A DNA stretch of 64,000 bases from Anaerolineales bacterium (GTDB lineage Bacteria; Chloroflexota; Anaerolineae; Anaerolineales; Villigracilaceae), in the NCBI GenBank assembly GCA_015075275.1, contig JABTUU010000002.1:124001-188000 (forward strand). Reading direction: 5' to 3'. The notes beneath the pieces are model-generated. The model was not told where the DNA came from. It did not search any database and saw only the letters and a list, made by a program, of their open reading frames with translations. Positions 35,666-43,804 of this stretch are shown piece by piece. Position numbers and translations under genes: made by a program. Each line of letters starts with the position of its first letter. Position 1 is the first letter of the stretch.

Positions 35666-37178
35666 CGGATTCTTCTCCCACTGTACGAATCTTTGAATCA
35701 ATGAACTCCCATTCATCTTTTGTAATTCCCCATCGCTTGCAAAGTATTTCGTCAGTATACTCACCTTCATATTTGCCTAGTTCGGGTACAAATACAAAAT
35801 TCTGCTTTGTAACATGTTGAGATACAACAGTCTGGAGCAAAAGAAATCTAACTACCTTTGTAAAAAGATACGACTTAAAAGATAACACTTCAGCCTTTGA
35901 TGAAAAAGCGCAGGCGACTAACCATGATTCGGTGCAACACTCGCCAGGCTTGGCGATTCTTGTGTTTCTATCATAATAAAAAGCGATTGGTTTTGAAAAA
36001 TCTGTTTGACCTGCTATTGGGGCAGGCGGTATCAAGAGTTTCCATTTATCTAAGAAATATTGTTCATCTTTTATATCTGATTGACTTGCATGTTTCAGCC
36101 CTATTCTCTGTGTAAACCAACACGGAACCCCTCTGGTTTTCGGCTCGTAATTGGTTGGCAACCCGAATGGTTTTCTTGAAGAAATTAAATCACTTAAGAA
36201 CTTATTGCCTTTGTTCTTCTCAATTACTTTGTGAACAATTGATGCTCCTTTGCCATGCCTAATGAATGTGTCAAACTCATCAAGTTGTCGTTTTGAAACA
36301 ATTTTTTCTCCTTGATGGAAGTTAGTTACTTCGCAAAGTCCTTCAGAATCGCGCTCCCAAAGAAAATAACAAACACCACCCGCAATATCTACACCAGGAA
36401 AGACATCGGCACTATTTTCAAAATCAGTCAGTTTGCGAATTCCTTTATCAGAGAGCATACTCTCACGAAATTCATCTAGCCCTTTTCCACCTGCAAACCA
36501 ACGAGCAGGAATAATCATTGTTAAATACCTAGGTTGAAGTTTTTTTGCTTGTTCAACAAATCTTTGATAGATAGGTGAAGCACTTCTACCAAAGCCTGCG
36601 TCGCTCAACTGATACGGCGGGTTGCCGATAATGACATCGAAATTCATATTAAATAACTCCTGTGGCTTATCCGTGTGAATAAATTGGTAGGCATGGCTTT
36701 CCAATGCTTCGTCGCGGTCATACTCGTGCAAATTTGCGCCGCAATATTTACAGCGTTCGCCTTGCCATTCGTGAATCGTGCGTTTGAAAAGAATGTTGCC
36801 ATCGGGCGTATCAAAACCTTCACAGACTGAATATTCGCCGTTCGCCTTCTTCGAGCAATACACGCTTCGCCGCGCCAGCAGGGCGGTCATATCGGTGATG
36901 GCGATGGCATATAACTGTTTGGTAAAAATATGATTGATGCGTTTTTGTTGGTCAGGGATTTCTTTTTCCAGCCCGATCATCAATCGCTTGGCAATTTCAC
37001 GCAGAAAAACGCCTGTCTTGGTGGCGGGGTCAAGAAAGGTGGCGTTTTTGTCCCGCCAAATTTCGGGCGGCAGTAAATCCAACATCTGGTTGGCGATGCT
37101 CGGCGGGGTAAAGACCTCGTCATTGCTCAGGTTGGCGAGGCAGGTCAGCACATCGGGGTTGTAGGTTTGGAGGAGCAT
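35658..37178 (-). CDS. Eco57I-like N6-adenine DNA methyltransferase
   Basis: 506 residues. SAM motif I is the variant [12 protein letters not shown] (about 48-59) and the catalytic motif IV is NPPYQL (186-191), the adenine-N6 type. Cysteines C108, C119, C143 and C146 (YC...VC and CKYC) between the two suggest an inserted zinc ribbon. The region after 200 ([36 protein letters not shown]) matches Eco57I-family target domains. Base composition is visibly more A+T-rich than the flanking genes, consistent with transfer. The nuclease-helicase lies immediately downstream. It likely methylates the recognition site that the fused nuclease cuts when unmodified. Confidence 0.85.
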   Translation of the reverse strand: MLLQTYNPDVLTCLANLSNDEVFTPPSIANQMLDLLPPEIWRDKNATFLDPATKTGVFLREIAKRLMIGLEKEIPDQQKRINHIFTKQLYAIAITDMTALLARRSVYCSKKANGEYSVCEGFDTPDGNILFKRTIHEWQGERCKYCGANLHEYDRDEALESHAYQFIHTDKPQELFNMNFDVIIGNPPYQLSDAGFGRSASPIYQRFVEQAKKLQPRYLTMIIPARWFAGGKGLDEFRESMLSDKGIRKLTDFENSADVFPGVDIAGGVCYFLWERDSEGLCEVTNFHQGEKIVSKRQLDEFDTFIRHGKGASIVHKVIEKNKGNKFLSDLISSRKPFGLPTNYEPKTRGVPCWFTQRIGLKHASQSDIKDEQYFLDKWKLLIPPAPIAGQTDFSKPIAFYYDRNTRIAKPGECCTESWLVACAFSSKAEVLSFKSYLFTKVVRFLLLQTVVSQHVTKQNFVFVPELGKYEGEYTDEILCKRWGITKDEWEFIDSKIRTVGEESDE

Positions 37179-37191
37179 TCAGCAGAATCCT

Positions 37192-37247
37192 ATCATGTAT
37201 AAAAAACTAAAAAATGTATTCATGACCAGGCGATCATGTATAAAAAA
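37192..37247 (-). promoter_or_regulatory. Repeated AT-rich operator-like sites upstream of the methyltransferase gene
   Basis: A 15-base sequence, TTTTTTATACATGAT on the minus strand, occurs twice (37233-37247 and 37192-37206). An imperfect inverted repeat ATTCATGA (37218-37225)/TCATGTAT (37234-37241) lies between and over them. The block fills the 77-base gap between fic and the methyltransferase. It resembles paired operators around a promoter (TATACAT as -10), as in controller-regulated restriction systems, though no C-protein gene is seen. Confidence 0.4.
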
Positions 37248-37255
37248 GCGCTCGA

Positions 37256-38380
37256 TTATGGATGAGGCGGGTTGCGCGTCACGATCGGCGGCGCGGATTG
37301 GGGCAATACGGAGTCGCCTGTCAGCAAATTGAAGAGCGGCAGGTTGATGTAATAATTACTGCGCCAGATTTTTTCCTTTTTCAAGTAGCCGCTTTGCGCC
37401 AGCGCATCCAGGTATTTCGCCGCCGTCAGGCGCGAAACATTAATGTCTGTCATGAGGAACTCAATTTTGGTGTACGGATGACGAAACAGATTGTTGATCA
37501 AATCCTGGCTATAAAATTTGGGATGTTCGGCGCGAATACGATGTTTGTAATCGAGCATTAACGTTCGAATACTTTCGACCAGCGTGATGGTTTGGCGGGA
37601 GGTGGTTTCCACCGCGTCGAGCATGTACAAAATCCACGCTTCCCATTCGCCCGTATCCCGCACGGCTTGCAATAGGCGGTAATACTCCGCTTTGTGGGCG
37701 ATAATATAACGACTCAAATATAACGTCGGGCTGGATAACAATCCTTCCAACACAAGATACAAGATATTGATGATGCGTCCCGTGCGTCCGTTCCCGTCAT
37801 AGAACGGGTGAATACTTTCGAATTGGAAATGAACGACCGCCATTTTGACCAGCGCGTCCGCGCGGTGAAGTTCTCTGTCGTTGATATAGGCGGTCAGATT
37901 ATCCATCAGGCGCAGAATGGTTTCGTGATCCTGCGGGGGTGTGTACACAGTTTCGCCTGTCAGGTCATTGACCAGCGCCGTGCCTGCCAATTTACGAAAA
38001 CCCGCGTCGTTCTTTTCCAGCCTTTTCTGAATCTCCAGAATATGGTTGGCGGTCAACAGGCGGTTCTTGCGCGTCAGGTCAAAACCATGTTTCAAGGCTT
38101 CGACATAATTTTCAACCTCTTTGGTTTCGGCGGTCTGAAACGAATTTGAGAGCAAGCGGGCTTTATACAGTTCATCGTGTGTGGTAATGATGTTTTCCAC
38201 GGCAGAGCTGGCTTTGGCTTCCTGCAAAGCCAGTGTATTGAGCAAGATGCCCTGGTTGGGAATGCTTGCCGTAACACCCTTCAATTCCGCCAGATACCGA
38301 TGGGCAGATGCGAGTTTTTTTAGAATAGCGTTGGATTCATGCGGAAAAACGGGCGGCAAGGGCTGAATTTCAAAATTCAT
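37256..38380 (-). CDS. fic: Fic-domain protein (AMPylase type) with N-terminal inhibitory motif and C-terminal winged helix
   Basis: 374 residues from the ATG at 38380, chosen because GGAG lies six bases upstream; the longer frame to 38392 would use an ATG without one. The Fic motif HPFYDGNGRTGR is at about 191-202, complete, so adenylyl transfer is expected. The helix SSAVEN near residues 58-63 matches the (S/T)xxxE(G/N) inhibitory motif, making this an N-terminally self-inhibited class II Fic. The C-terminal INNLFRHPYTKIEFLMTDINVSRLTAAKYLDALAQSGYLKKEK is a winged helix-turn-helix. Fic genes are known neighbours of restriction systems. Its target protein is unknown. Confidence 0.9.
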   Translation of the reverse strand: MNFEIQPLPPVFPHESNAILKKLASAHRYLAELKGVTASIPNQGILLNTLALQEAKASSAVENIITTHDELYKARLLSNSFQTAETKEVENYVEALKHGFDLTRKNRLLTANHILEIQKRLEKNDAGFRKLAGTALVNDLTGETVYTPPQDHETILRLMDNLTAYINDRELHRADALVKMAVVHFQFESIHPFYDGNGRTGRIINILYLVLEGLLSSPTLYLSRYIIAHKAEYYRLLQAVRDTGEWEAWILYMLDAVETTSRQTITLVESIRTLMLDYKHRIRAEHPKFYSQDLINNLFRHPYTKIEFLMTDINVSRLTAAKYLDALAQSGYLKKEKIWRSNYYINLPLFNLLTGDSVLPQSAPPIVTRNPPHP

Positions 38381-38392
38381 GCTGAACTCCAT

Positions 38393-39067
38393 CTAGGCTT
38401 CCGCAACCTTCAAAAAATGAACCAGCGGATAACTGCGCGTCTCGGTCGGCAGAAACACTTTTTCGCCTGTGTCTGAAATATGTTCATTGGCGGAAAATAA
38501 ATCCAGTTGATTGCGCTTTTTCGAGTCATCTGGCAATAACTCGGCAAAAACAAAGTCGCGCCGTTTGATCTGGCTGTTATTGAACGGGAAAGACCATTCC
38601 GAAAAGATGATTTGATGTTGCTCGGGTCCCGCCGTTTTCAGATCCAGCGCGTCGCCCCAGACGATGTTTTTGTCTAAAATGAATCGCAACACTTTCCGCA
38701 CATCGTCTTTGGCTTTCTTCTTGAACAGCGCGGTGTATTTCTTATCTGCCATCTCAAACAGACGCCTTCGGCAGGCAATCACATTATCTTCCAAAATATC
38801 AATGCCGTAGATGGAAGAAATAGCGGAAACGAGATAGCGTTCAAACTCCAACTGGCTCTTGCGGTATTTGACTTCCACCACAGTCAGTTTGCGATTTAGA
38901 ATCTCAATCAAGAAATTTCCAGTTCCGCAAGCAGGCTCAAGGAAGCGCGAGTCAATGCGCTCGGTTTCTTGTTTCACCAGATCGAGCATGGCGTTCACTT
39001 CTCTTTCGCTGGTGAACACTTCGCCGTGATCGGCGATCCGTTTTTTGGATACGACTTGGTTTTCCAT
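38393..39067 (-). CDS. Short DNA methyltransferase-like protein lacking the NPPY motif
   Basis: 224 residues from the ATG at 39067. RIADHGEVFTSEREVNAMLDLV and FLEPACGTGNFLIEIL (SAM motif I) are the N-terminal signatures of type I/IIG adenine methyltransferases (HsdM-like), with YGIDILEDNVIACRRRLFEMA as motif II. The catalytic N/D-PPY/F tetrapeptide is missing; the region that should carry it reads HQIIFSEWSFPFNN. The protein is short and stops soon after, so it is a truncated or repurposed methyltransferase, perhaps a SAM-binding or specificity partner. It is the first gene of the island; fic follows directly after its stop. Confidence 0.7.
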   Translation of the reverse strand: MENQVVSKKRIADHGEVFTSEREVNAMLDLVKQETERIDSRFLEPACGTGNFLIEILNRKLTVVEVKYRKSQLEFERYLVSAISSIYGIDILEDNVIACRRRLFEMADKKYTALFKKKAKDDVRKVLRFILDKNIVWGDALDLKTAGPEQHQIIFSEWSFPFNNSQIKRRDFVFAELLPDDSKKRNQLDLFSANEHISDTGEKVFLPTETRSYPLVHFLKVAEA

Positions 39068-39077
39068 GAGTAGAGAG

Positions 39078-39083
39078 ATTATA
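39078..39083 (-). promoter_or_regulatory. -10 box of the restriction/Fic island
   Basis: TATAAT on the minus strand, ten bases upstream of the ATG at 39067. It predicts a start only a few bases before the first codon. The preceding aacS gene ends at 39110, so the island has its own promoter with a poor -35. Confidence 0.5.
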
Positions 39084-39109
39084 ACCTTCTCGTCAAGGCT
39101 CAACTACTT

Positions 39110-41068
39110 TCAACCACCGAGTCGCTCCATTGCCCTCTCATAAAACTCCAACGACCCCGGGTTGATCAATGCATCCCGATTACTCACCACCCGCCCGTTG
39201 AGAATATTCGTCACCGCGCTTTCGACCTTTTTCATGTTCAATGTGTAGGGAATATCGGGCGTTTCGAGTATCAACGCAGGGACATGTCGCGGCGAGGCGT
39301 TTTCGCGCAGGGTCGTTTTGATCTTGTCTTTCAGTTCATCAGTCAGCGAAAATCCCGCCACGAGTTTGACGAAGAGGATCACACGCTGGTCTTCTTGATA
39401 GTTTTGTCCCACTGCAAGGCTATCCGCGATTTCGGGCAGATTTTCCATCTGGGCGTAGATCTCCGCTGTGCCGATGCGCACGCCTGAAGGCTTCAGCGCC
39501 GCATCCGAGCGACCGTAGAACGTCACGCCGCCGGTGTCTTTGTGGATCAACACATAATCGCCGTGACGCCACACGCCGGGATACACATCGAAATATGCCT
39601 TGTGATATTTCGAGCCGTCGGGGTCGTTCCAAAAATACAACGGCATGGACGGCGCAGGCGCTTCACACACAAGTTCGCCCTGTTCATTGAGAATCGGATG
39701 TCCTGTTTCATCGTAGGACTTTATCTTCATCCCCAACGCCGCGCTTTGCAACTCCCCCGCATACACAGGGACGATGGGACTCCCCGCCGCGAAACAGCCG
39801 TTGATGTCGGTCCCGCCCGCGATGGAATTGAAGTGCAAGTCTGCTTTGATCTCTTTATACACGTATTCAAATCCATCGGCGGAGAGAGGCGAACCCGTTT
39901 GCGAAATCTCGCGCAGGGACGATAGATCAAAACTTGCGCGTGGAGATACGCCTTCTTTTTTCAAGAAGTGAATGTAACTGGCGCTGCATCCAAAAATGGA
40001 AATCTTCTCGTCTTGAATCAACTTCCACATCGCGCCCGCGTCGGGGAAGTTTGGATTACCGTCGTACAAAACAATTGTCGCGCCGACCGCCAGCGAACTG
40101 ACCAGCCAATTCCACATCATCCAACTGCATGAGGTGATGTAGAAAATCTTGTCACTGCGTTTGAGGTCGGTATGCAGAATCAGCTCTTTGAGATGGTTGA
40201 TCAACACCCCGCCCGCTGACTGCACAAGACATTTCGGCTTGCCCGTCGTCCCAGACGAGAACATGATGTACTGCGGATGTTCGAACGGTAACTGCTCGAA
40301 TTGAATCTCAAGATTCTTTTCTTTGGAAAGAAAATCATCATAATGAACCGAGTTGGGGATTTGAGAAATATCGGGCTTCTCGCGCGTGTACGAAACAACG
40401 ATCACTTTTTGCAGAGATGAAATTCCCCGCGTCACTTCCGCCGCGTGAGCCAGCGTGTCGAACGCTTTGCCTTTGTAGAAATATCCATCCGCGGTGATCA
40501 TCGCTTTTGGCGCGACTTGTCCCAGCCGTTCAATCGCCGCACCGGGACCGATGTCCGTCGCGCACGAAGACCATGTCGCGCCGAGGCTCGCCGCCGCCAA
40601 CATACAGACGACCGTCTCGATGAGATTCGGCATGTATCCCACAATCCGATCCCCCACACCAACGCCCGACTCTTTCAACGAACGCGCCAGCCGCGCTACT
40701 TCATCATACAACTCTGCATAGGTCATTCGCTTGGATGTCTGCGTTTCACCGATGAAAACGAACGCTACATGATCGTCTCGATAACGCAAAAGATTTTCGG
40801 CAAAGTTCAACTTTGCGCCGGGGAACCATTTTGTGCCGGGAAAGACGGATAAATCCGTCACTACGGAGTCATAATGCTTTGATGATTTGATCTCGACGAA
40901 GTTCCACACATCCGCCCAAAAGTCCGCGATGTCTTCCACAGACCACTGATATAAATCCGAATACGAAGCGAGATTCAATTTGCGCCGCGCATTCACCGTA
41001 TCCATGAAGCGCGTGATGTTCGCTTGTTGTTTTCGTTTGTCAGAGGGAATCCATAATGGAGTTCGCAT
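39110..41068 (-). CDS. aacS: Acetoacetyl-CoA synthetase
   Basis: 652 residues from the ATG at 41068; GGGAGGAG ends seven bases upstream of it, while the ATG at 41074 is too close to that site. Family traits: the opening LWIPSDKRKQQANITRFM and the KWFPGAKLNFAENLL block, the adenylate-forming P-loop SSGTTGKPK (about 272-280), YFDVYPGVWRHGDYVLI and the C-terminal IPYTLNMKKVE with the catalytic lysine region. It activates acetoacetate to acetoacetyl-CoA (ketone-body or polyhydroxyalkanoate metabolism). The acetyl-CoA synthetase alternative is less likely because of these family-specific blocks. Next gene on the same strand upstream is a binding-protein-like lipoprotein. Confidence 0.92.
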   Translation of the reverse strand: MRTPLWIPSDKRKQQANITRFMDTVNARRKLNLASYSDLYQWSVEDIADFWADVWNFVEIKSSKHYDSVVTDLSVFPGTKWFPGAKLNFAENLLRYRDDHVAFVFIGETQTSKRMTYAELYDEVARLARSLKESGVGVGDRIVGYMPNLIETVVCMLAAASLGATWSSCATDIGPGAAIERLGQVAPKAMITADGYFYKGKAFDTLAHAAEVTRGISSLQKVIVVSYTREKPDISQIPNSVHYDDFLSKEKNLEIQFEQLPFEHPQYIMFSSGTTGKPKCLVQSAGGVLINHLKELILHTDLKRSDKIFYITSCSWMMWNWLVSSLAVGATIVLYDGNPNFPDAGAMWKLIQDEKISIFGCSASYIHFLKKEGVSPRASFDLSSLREISQTGSPLSADGFEYVYKEIKADLHFNSIAGGTDINGCFAAGSPIVPVYAGELQSAALGMKIKSYDETGHPILNEQGELVCEAPAPSMPLYFWNDPDGSKYHKAYFDVYPGVWRHGDYVLIHKDTGGVTFYGRSDAALKPSGVRIGTAEIYAQMENLPEIADSLAVGQNYQEDQRVILFVKLVAGFSLTDELKDKIKTTLRENASPRHVPALILETPDIPYTLNMKKVESAVTNILNGRVVSNRDALINPGSLEFYERAMERLGG

Positions 41069-41095
41069 GTTCATCTCCTCCCTGTCATTATATGA

Positions 41096-41743
41096 CTATT
41101 TCTCTTGCAAACAGCCGATCAATTGATTGACAGCGCCCTGCGGCTCGGACTTCGTCAACGCCAGCGCAGGAACTTTCGCAATCGGATAAACTTCGCGCAA
41201 GTCATCAGTCATCAAACGCCGCGGCAGGATGCCAACTGTGTTCGGCTGACTCAATAATTCATCCGACATCTGCTGTGGATTCACCGCGATCAACGCTGAC
41301 GATGTGACGCTTCTCCCCTCCATCACGAACTGGTCAAACACTTTTTGCACATCCGCATCGGGCGCATACACCCACACTTGCGTGGACGGGTCGCCGAGTC
41401 CCATGAACAACGCGCGCGCGTCGTCGAGGGTCAAGTTTTGAATCGGACTTTGACGATTCACGACGATCAATATTTCCTCTTCGTCAATCTGATACGCAAG
41501 CGACGATAAAAATTCAGGCTCGCCGATCTGCAACGCAACGTCGGCAGAGTTGGGGTCGTCCACGCGGACGAGCGCCGCGACAGAGTCCGCGCAGGCGTAG
41601 AGGTCGGTCAGCCACGGCTCGGCGGCAAAGGTCGAATAGACGGAGACAGCTTGAAGGGAGGCTTGAGGCGTTTTCGTCGTGCAGGAAAATAAGATGAAAG
41701 AGGAAAGAAGAAAGAAGAGAATGTCGTTGCGAGGGCGATGCAC
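41096..41743 (-). CDS. Periplasmic binding protein-like lipoprotein (PstS-like fold)
   Basis: From the in-frame GTG at 41743 the protein is 215 residues. ILFFLLSSFILFSC ends in a lipobox cysteine. The mature part has NRQSPIQNLTLDDARALFMG, the PstS-type hinge motif (NPxVxNLTxxQLxxIFxG), and SSALIAVNPQQMSDELLSQPNTVGILP. It resembles substrate-binding proteins for phosphate-like ligands, but only one lobe-pair-sized domain is present and no permease is nearby. The frame is open to 41821, overlapping the peptidase stop, but those codons are a dispersed hairpin repeat. The true 5' end is therefore uncertain; the GTG I use is itself inside the repeat. Confidence 0.6.
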   Translation of the reverse strand: MHRPRNDILFFLLSSFILFSCTTKTPQASLQAVSVYSTFAAEPWLTDLYACADSVAALVRVDDPNSADVALQIGEPEFLSSLAYQIDEEEILIVVNRQSPIQNLTLDDARALFMGLGDPSTQVWVYAPDADVQKVFDQFVMEGRSVTSSALIAVNPQQMSDELLSQPNTVGILPRRLMTDDLREVYPIAKVPALALTKSEPQGAVNQLIGCLQEK

Positions 41744-41805
41744 TTTCGCCCGAAGCAATCTCCTCGCCGTGTGGGAGGTTGCTTCCCGAAGGCTCGCAAC
41801 GACAT
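41721..41805. repeat. Dispersed hairpin repeat at the 5' end of the lipoprotein gene
   Basis: ATGTCGTTGCGAG (41721-41733) and its complement (41793-41805) are 13-base terminal inverted repeats. Inside, GAAGCAATCTCC (41752-41763) pairs with GGAGGTTGCTTC (41774-41785) with one G-T mismatch. The design parallels the 34.3-kb repeat and the widespread GTCATTGCGAG...GAAGCAATCTCC family. Confidence 0.8.
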
Positions 41806-41814
41806 GAATGAGAT

Positions 41815-42921
41815 TCACCACTTCTCGATCAACTCCGCGATCAACTTCGTTTTCTGTTCAAGGCTGTCGGCAAAAATAAATTCGCGATCCGAATGATAGC
41901 CCTCGCCCACCGCGCCCATGCCGTCAAGTAAAGGGATGCTGAGCGGCGCGACAAAATTTCCATCCGATGCGCCGCCTGTGCCGCCCGCGTTGAGTTCCAT
42001 GCCGATCTGCGCGGCGATCGTTTTTGCTCTTTCAAAAGTAGATTTCATCAAATCATCGAACGGCATCGGCGGACGATTCAATTCTCCGACGACTTCAATA
42101 GATGTTCCATCGAGAACGGGTTTGAGCTTTTGCATTTCCGATTCGAGTCGCTCCCACTCGCCCGCCTGCATCACGCGCACATCCACTTCGATGCGCGCCT
42201 CCTCAGGCACAACATTCGAGACCGTTCCGCCGTGAATTACGCCAACATTCACCGTTGTTTGTTTTTCATAATCGGTCAATTTTTGAATCGCGATCACCTG
42301 ATGCGACATCTCTTCGATCGCGTTGCGTCCCGCCTGATGATCGCCGCCCGCGTGCGCCGCGCGTCCGTGAACCGTGACCGAAAATCCGCCCGTGCCTTTG
42401 CGCCATGTTTTCAGCGAGCCGTCGAGCAACGCGCCTTCCATCACCAACACCAACGCGGACTCTTTTGCCAGCGACTCAATTAATCCGCGCGACGTATGAC
42501 TGCCGATCTCTTCATCGGATGTGCATAACAACGTGACCGCGCGCTTCAACCCGGACCTTTGGGCTGATTCAACGGCGGCGAGCGCGATCACAATCCCAGC
42601 CTTCATATCCAGCGTGCCAGGACCGAAGATCTTCTCGCCCTCTTCGCGGTAGGGAGTTTTTTGTATCGTGCCAATGGGGAAGACCGTGTCCATGTGGCAG
42701 AGGATCAGGATCGAAGGATGAACGCTGAAGGATGAAGGATGAATTGGCGAGAACCGCGCCAATATATGATTCCCTGTTTCAGTGTTTTGAATGACTTCAA
42801 CCTGCCCGCCAAGTTTGCGAGCTTCTTCAGCGACGATGACTCCGACGCGGTCAACGGCGGATTTGTCATGTGACGGAGATTCGGTTTCAACAAGGCGTTT
42901 GAGGAGTTGGGTTAGTTTCAT
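41815..42921 (-). CDS. M20-family peptidase (carboxypeptidase G2-like)
   Basis: 368 residues. Metal ligands and catalytic residues: CHMDTVFP (His and catalytic Asp), GPGTLDMKAG (bridging Asp), TSDEEIGS (catalytic Glu and metal Glu) and HSDREFIF near the end (His). The dimerisation domain (GGFSVTVHGRAAHAGGDHQAGRNAI...) is complete. CPG2-type enzymes release C-terminal glutamate or deacylate amino acids; substrate unassigned. The segment SPIHPSSFSVHPS before LILCHMD is encoded by heptamer repeats inserted in frame; relatives normally go straight from LLARF to the ILxxxHMD strand. AAGGAAA precedes the ATG. Confidence 0.88.
   Translation of the reverse strand: MKLTQLLKRLVETESPSHDKSAVDRVGVIVAEEARKLGGQVEVIQNTETGNHILARFSPIHPSSFSVHPSILILCHMDTVFPIGTIQKTPYREEGEKIFGPGTLDMKAGIVIALAAVESAQRSGLKRAVTLLCTSDEEIGSHTSRGLIESLAKESALVLVMEGALLDGSLKTWRKGTGGFSVTVHGRAAHAGGDHQAGRNAIEEMSHQVIAIQKLTDYEKQTTVNVGVIHGGTVSNVVPEEARIEVDVRVMQAGEWERLESEMQKLKPVLDGTSIEVVGELNRPPMPFDDLMKSTFERAKTIAAQIGMELNAGGTGGASDGNFVAPLSIPLLDGMGAVGEGYHSDREFIFADSLEQKTKLIAELIEKW
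42713..42747. repeat. Heptamer tandem repeat inside the peptidase gene
   Basis: Five consecutive seven-base units: GAAGGAT, GAACGCT, GAAGGAT, GAAGGAT, GAATTGG. They encode the HPSSFSVHPS stretch on the minus strand without breaking the frame. Confidence 0.8.
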
Positions 42922-42930
42922 GGTTTCCTT

Positions 42931-42968
42931 ATTGCGTGCTTCGTATTACGTAGTATGCAATACGCAGT
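42931..42968. repeat. Degenerate heptamer repeat between the peptidase gene and uppP
   Basis: Units ATTGCGT, GCTTCGT, ATTACGT, AGTATGC, AATACGC run without gaps and the second half is roughly the complement of the first, so the block is also quasi-palindromic. It fills most of the 55-base gap. Confidence 0.6.
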
Positions 42969-42976
42969 AAAACAGG

Positions 42977-43774
42977 CTAGGACATTGAAAGCGCAACAGC
43001 GCCTACAACCGCGCAATAGACGGCGAACACATACAACGAACGGTGACTCAAATAATGGATCAGCCATTTGATGGCGAACCAGCCGACAATCGCGGCGGTG
43101 ACAAATCCCACTGCGAGCAATGGCAGGAATACGCCGAGATTCGGCATCTGAATCACATCCAGCAATTCATATCCGCCCGCGGCGAGCATCGCAGGGACTG
43201 ACATCAAAAACGCAAATCTCGCCGCAGATGGACGGTCGAATCCGCGGAACATGCCGCCAGCAATGGTCGTTCCGCTTCGAGATGCGCCGGGGAAGACGGC
43301 GATGATCTGAAATAAACCGACGACCAACGCATCCAGCCAGGTCATTGATTCCATAGCTCGATTCTTCTTTGTCAGCAATTCAGCCAATGTAAGCAAAATC
43401 GCGGCAGAGAACAGTCGAATGGAGGCTTGAAGCAAAGGCTGTTGAAACATCGCTTCGACTGCGTCCTTCAAGAGATAGCCAGCAAGCAACGCGGGGATGG
43501 TGGCGATAAGGATGTAATATCCCAAGTTGCGCTCAGGAGTCGAAAGTCGAAAGTTGAAAGTCGCTTTAGCGATTGACAACAAATCCTCCCAGTAAAACGC
43601 AAAAAGGGATACGAGCGTTCCGAGTTGGACAATGATAAGGAATGAGAACATCGCGCCATCGGCGGGGATGCCCAACAGTTTTTGCCCGATCAACAAATGT
43701 GCCGTGGATGAAACAGGGATGAATTCGGTCAGCCCCTGAATGACGCCGAGAAGGAGAGAGTGGAGGAGGGTCAT
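42977..43774 (-). CDS. uppP: Undecaprenyl-diphosphatase UppP (BacA)
   Basis: 265 residues, about eight membrane helices. Signature motifs QGLTEFIPVSSTAHL (about 13-27) and FPGASRSGTTIAGG (about 162-175) carry the catalytic Glu, Ser and Arg residues. The enzyme dephosphorylates undecaprenyl diphosphate to recycle the lipid carrier for peptidoglycan and polysaccharide export. The cytoplasmic-loop segment FNFRLSTPERN is partly encoded by heptamer repeats (43538-43563) and is probably a neutral in-frame insertion. It serves, at a distance, the polysaccharide locus at 50-64 kb. Confidence 0.95.
   Translation of the reverse strand: MTLLHSLLLGVIQGLTEFIPVSSTAHLLIGQKLLGIPADGAMFSFLIIVQLGTLVSLFAFYWEDLLSIAKATFNFRLSTPERNLGYYILIATIPALLAGYLLKDAVEAMFQQPLLQASIRLFSAAILLTLAELLTKKNRAMESMTWLDALVVGLFQIIAVFPGASRSGTTIAGGMFRGFDRPSAARFAFLMSVPAMLAAGGYELLDVIQMPNLGVFLPLLAVGFVTAAIVGWFAIKWLIHYLSHRSLYVFAVYCAVVGAVALSMS
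43538..43563. repeat. Heptamer tandem repeat inside uppP
   Basis: Units AGTCGAA, AGTCGAA, AGTTGAA and a partial AGTCG. They encode the loop residues TFNFRLST and keep the reading frame. Confidence 0.75.
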
Positions 43775-43783
43775 AAGTTATAG

Positions 43784-43804
43784 TTAATGGAGGATGGTTA
43801 ATGG
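43784..43804 (+). repeat. Left inverted heptamer repeat flanking the four-helix-bundle gene
   Basis: Three heptamers TTAATGG AGGATGG TTAATGG. It includes the TAA stop codon of the four-helix-bundle gene. The inverted counterpart is at 44269-44289. Confidence 0.8.
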
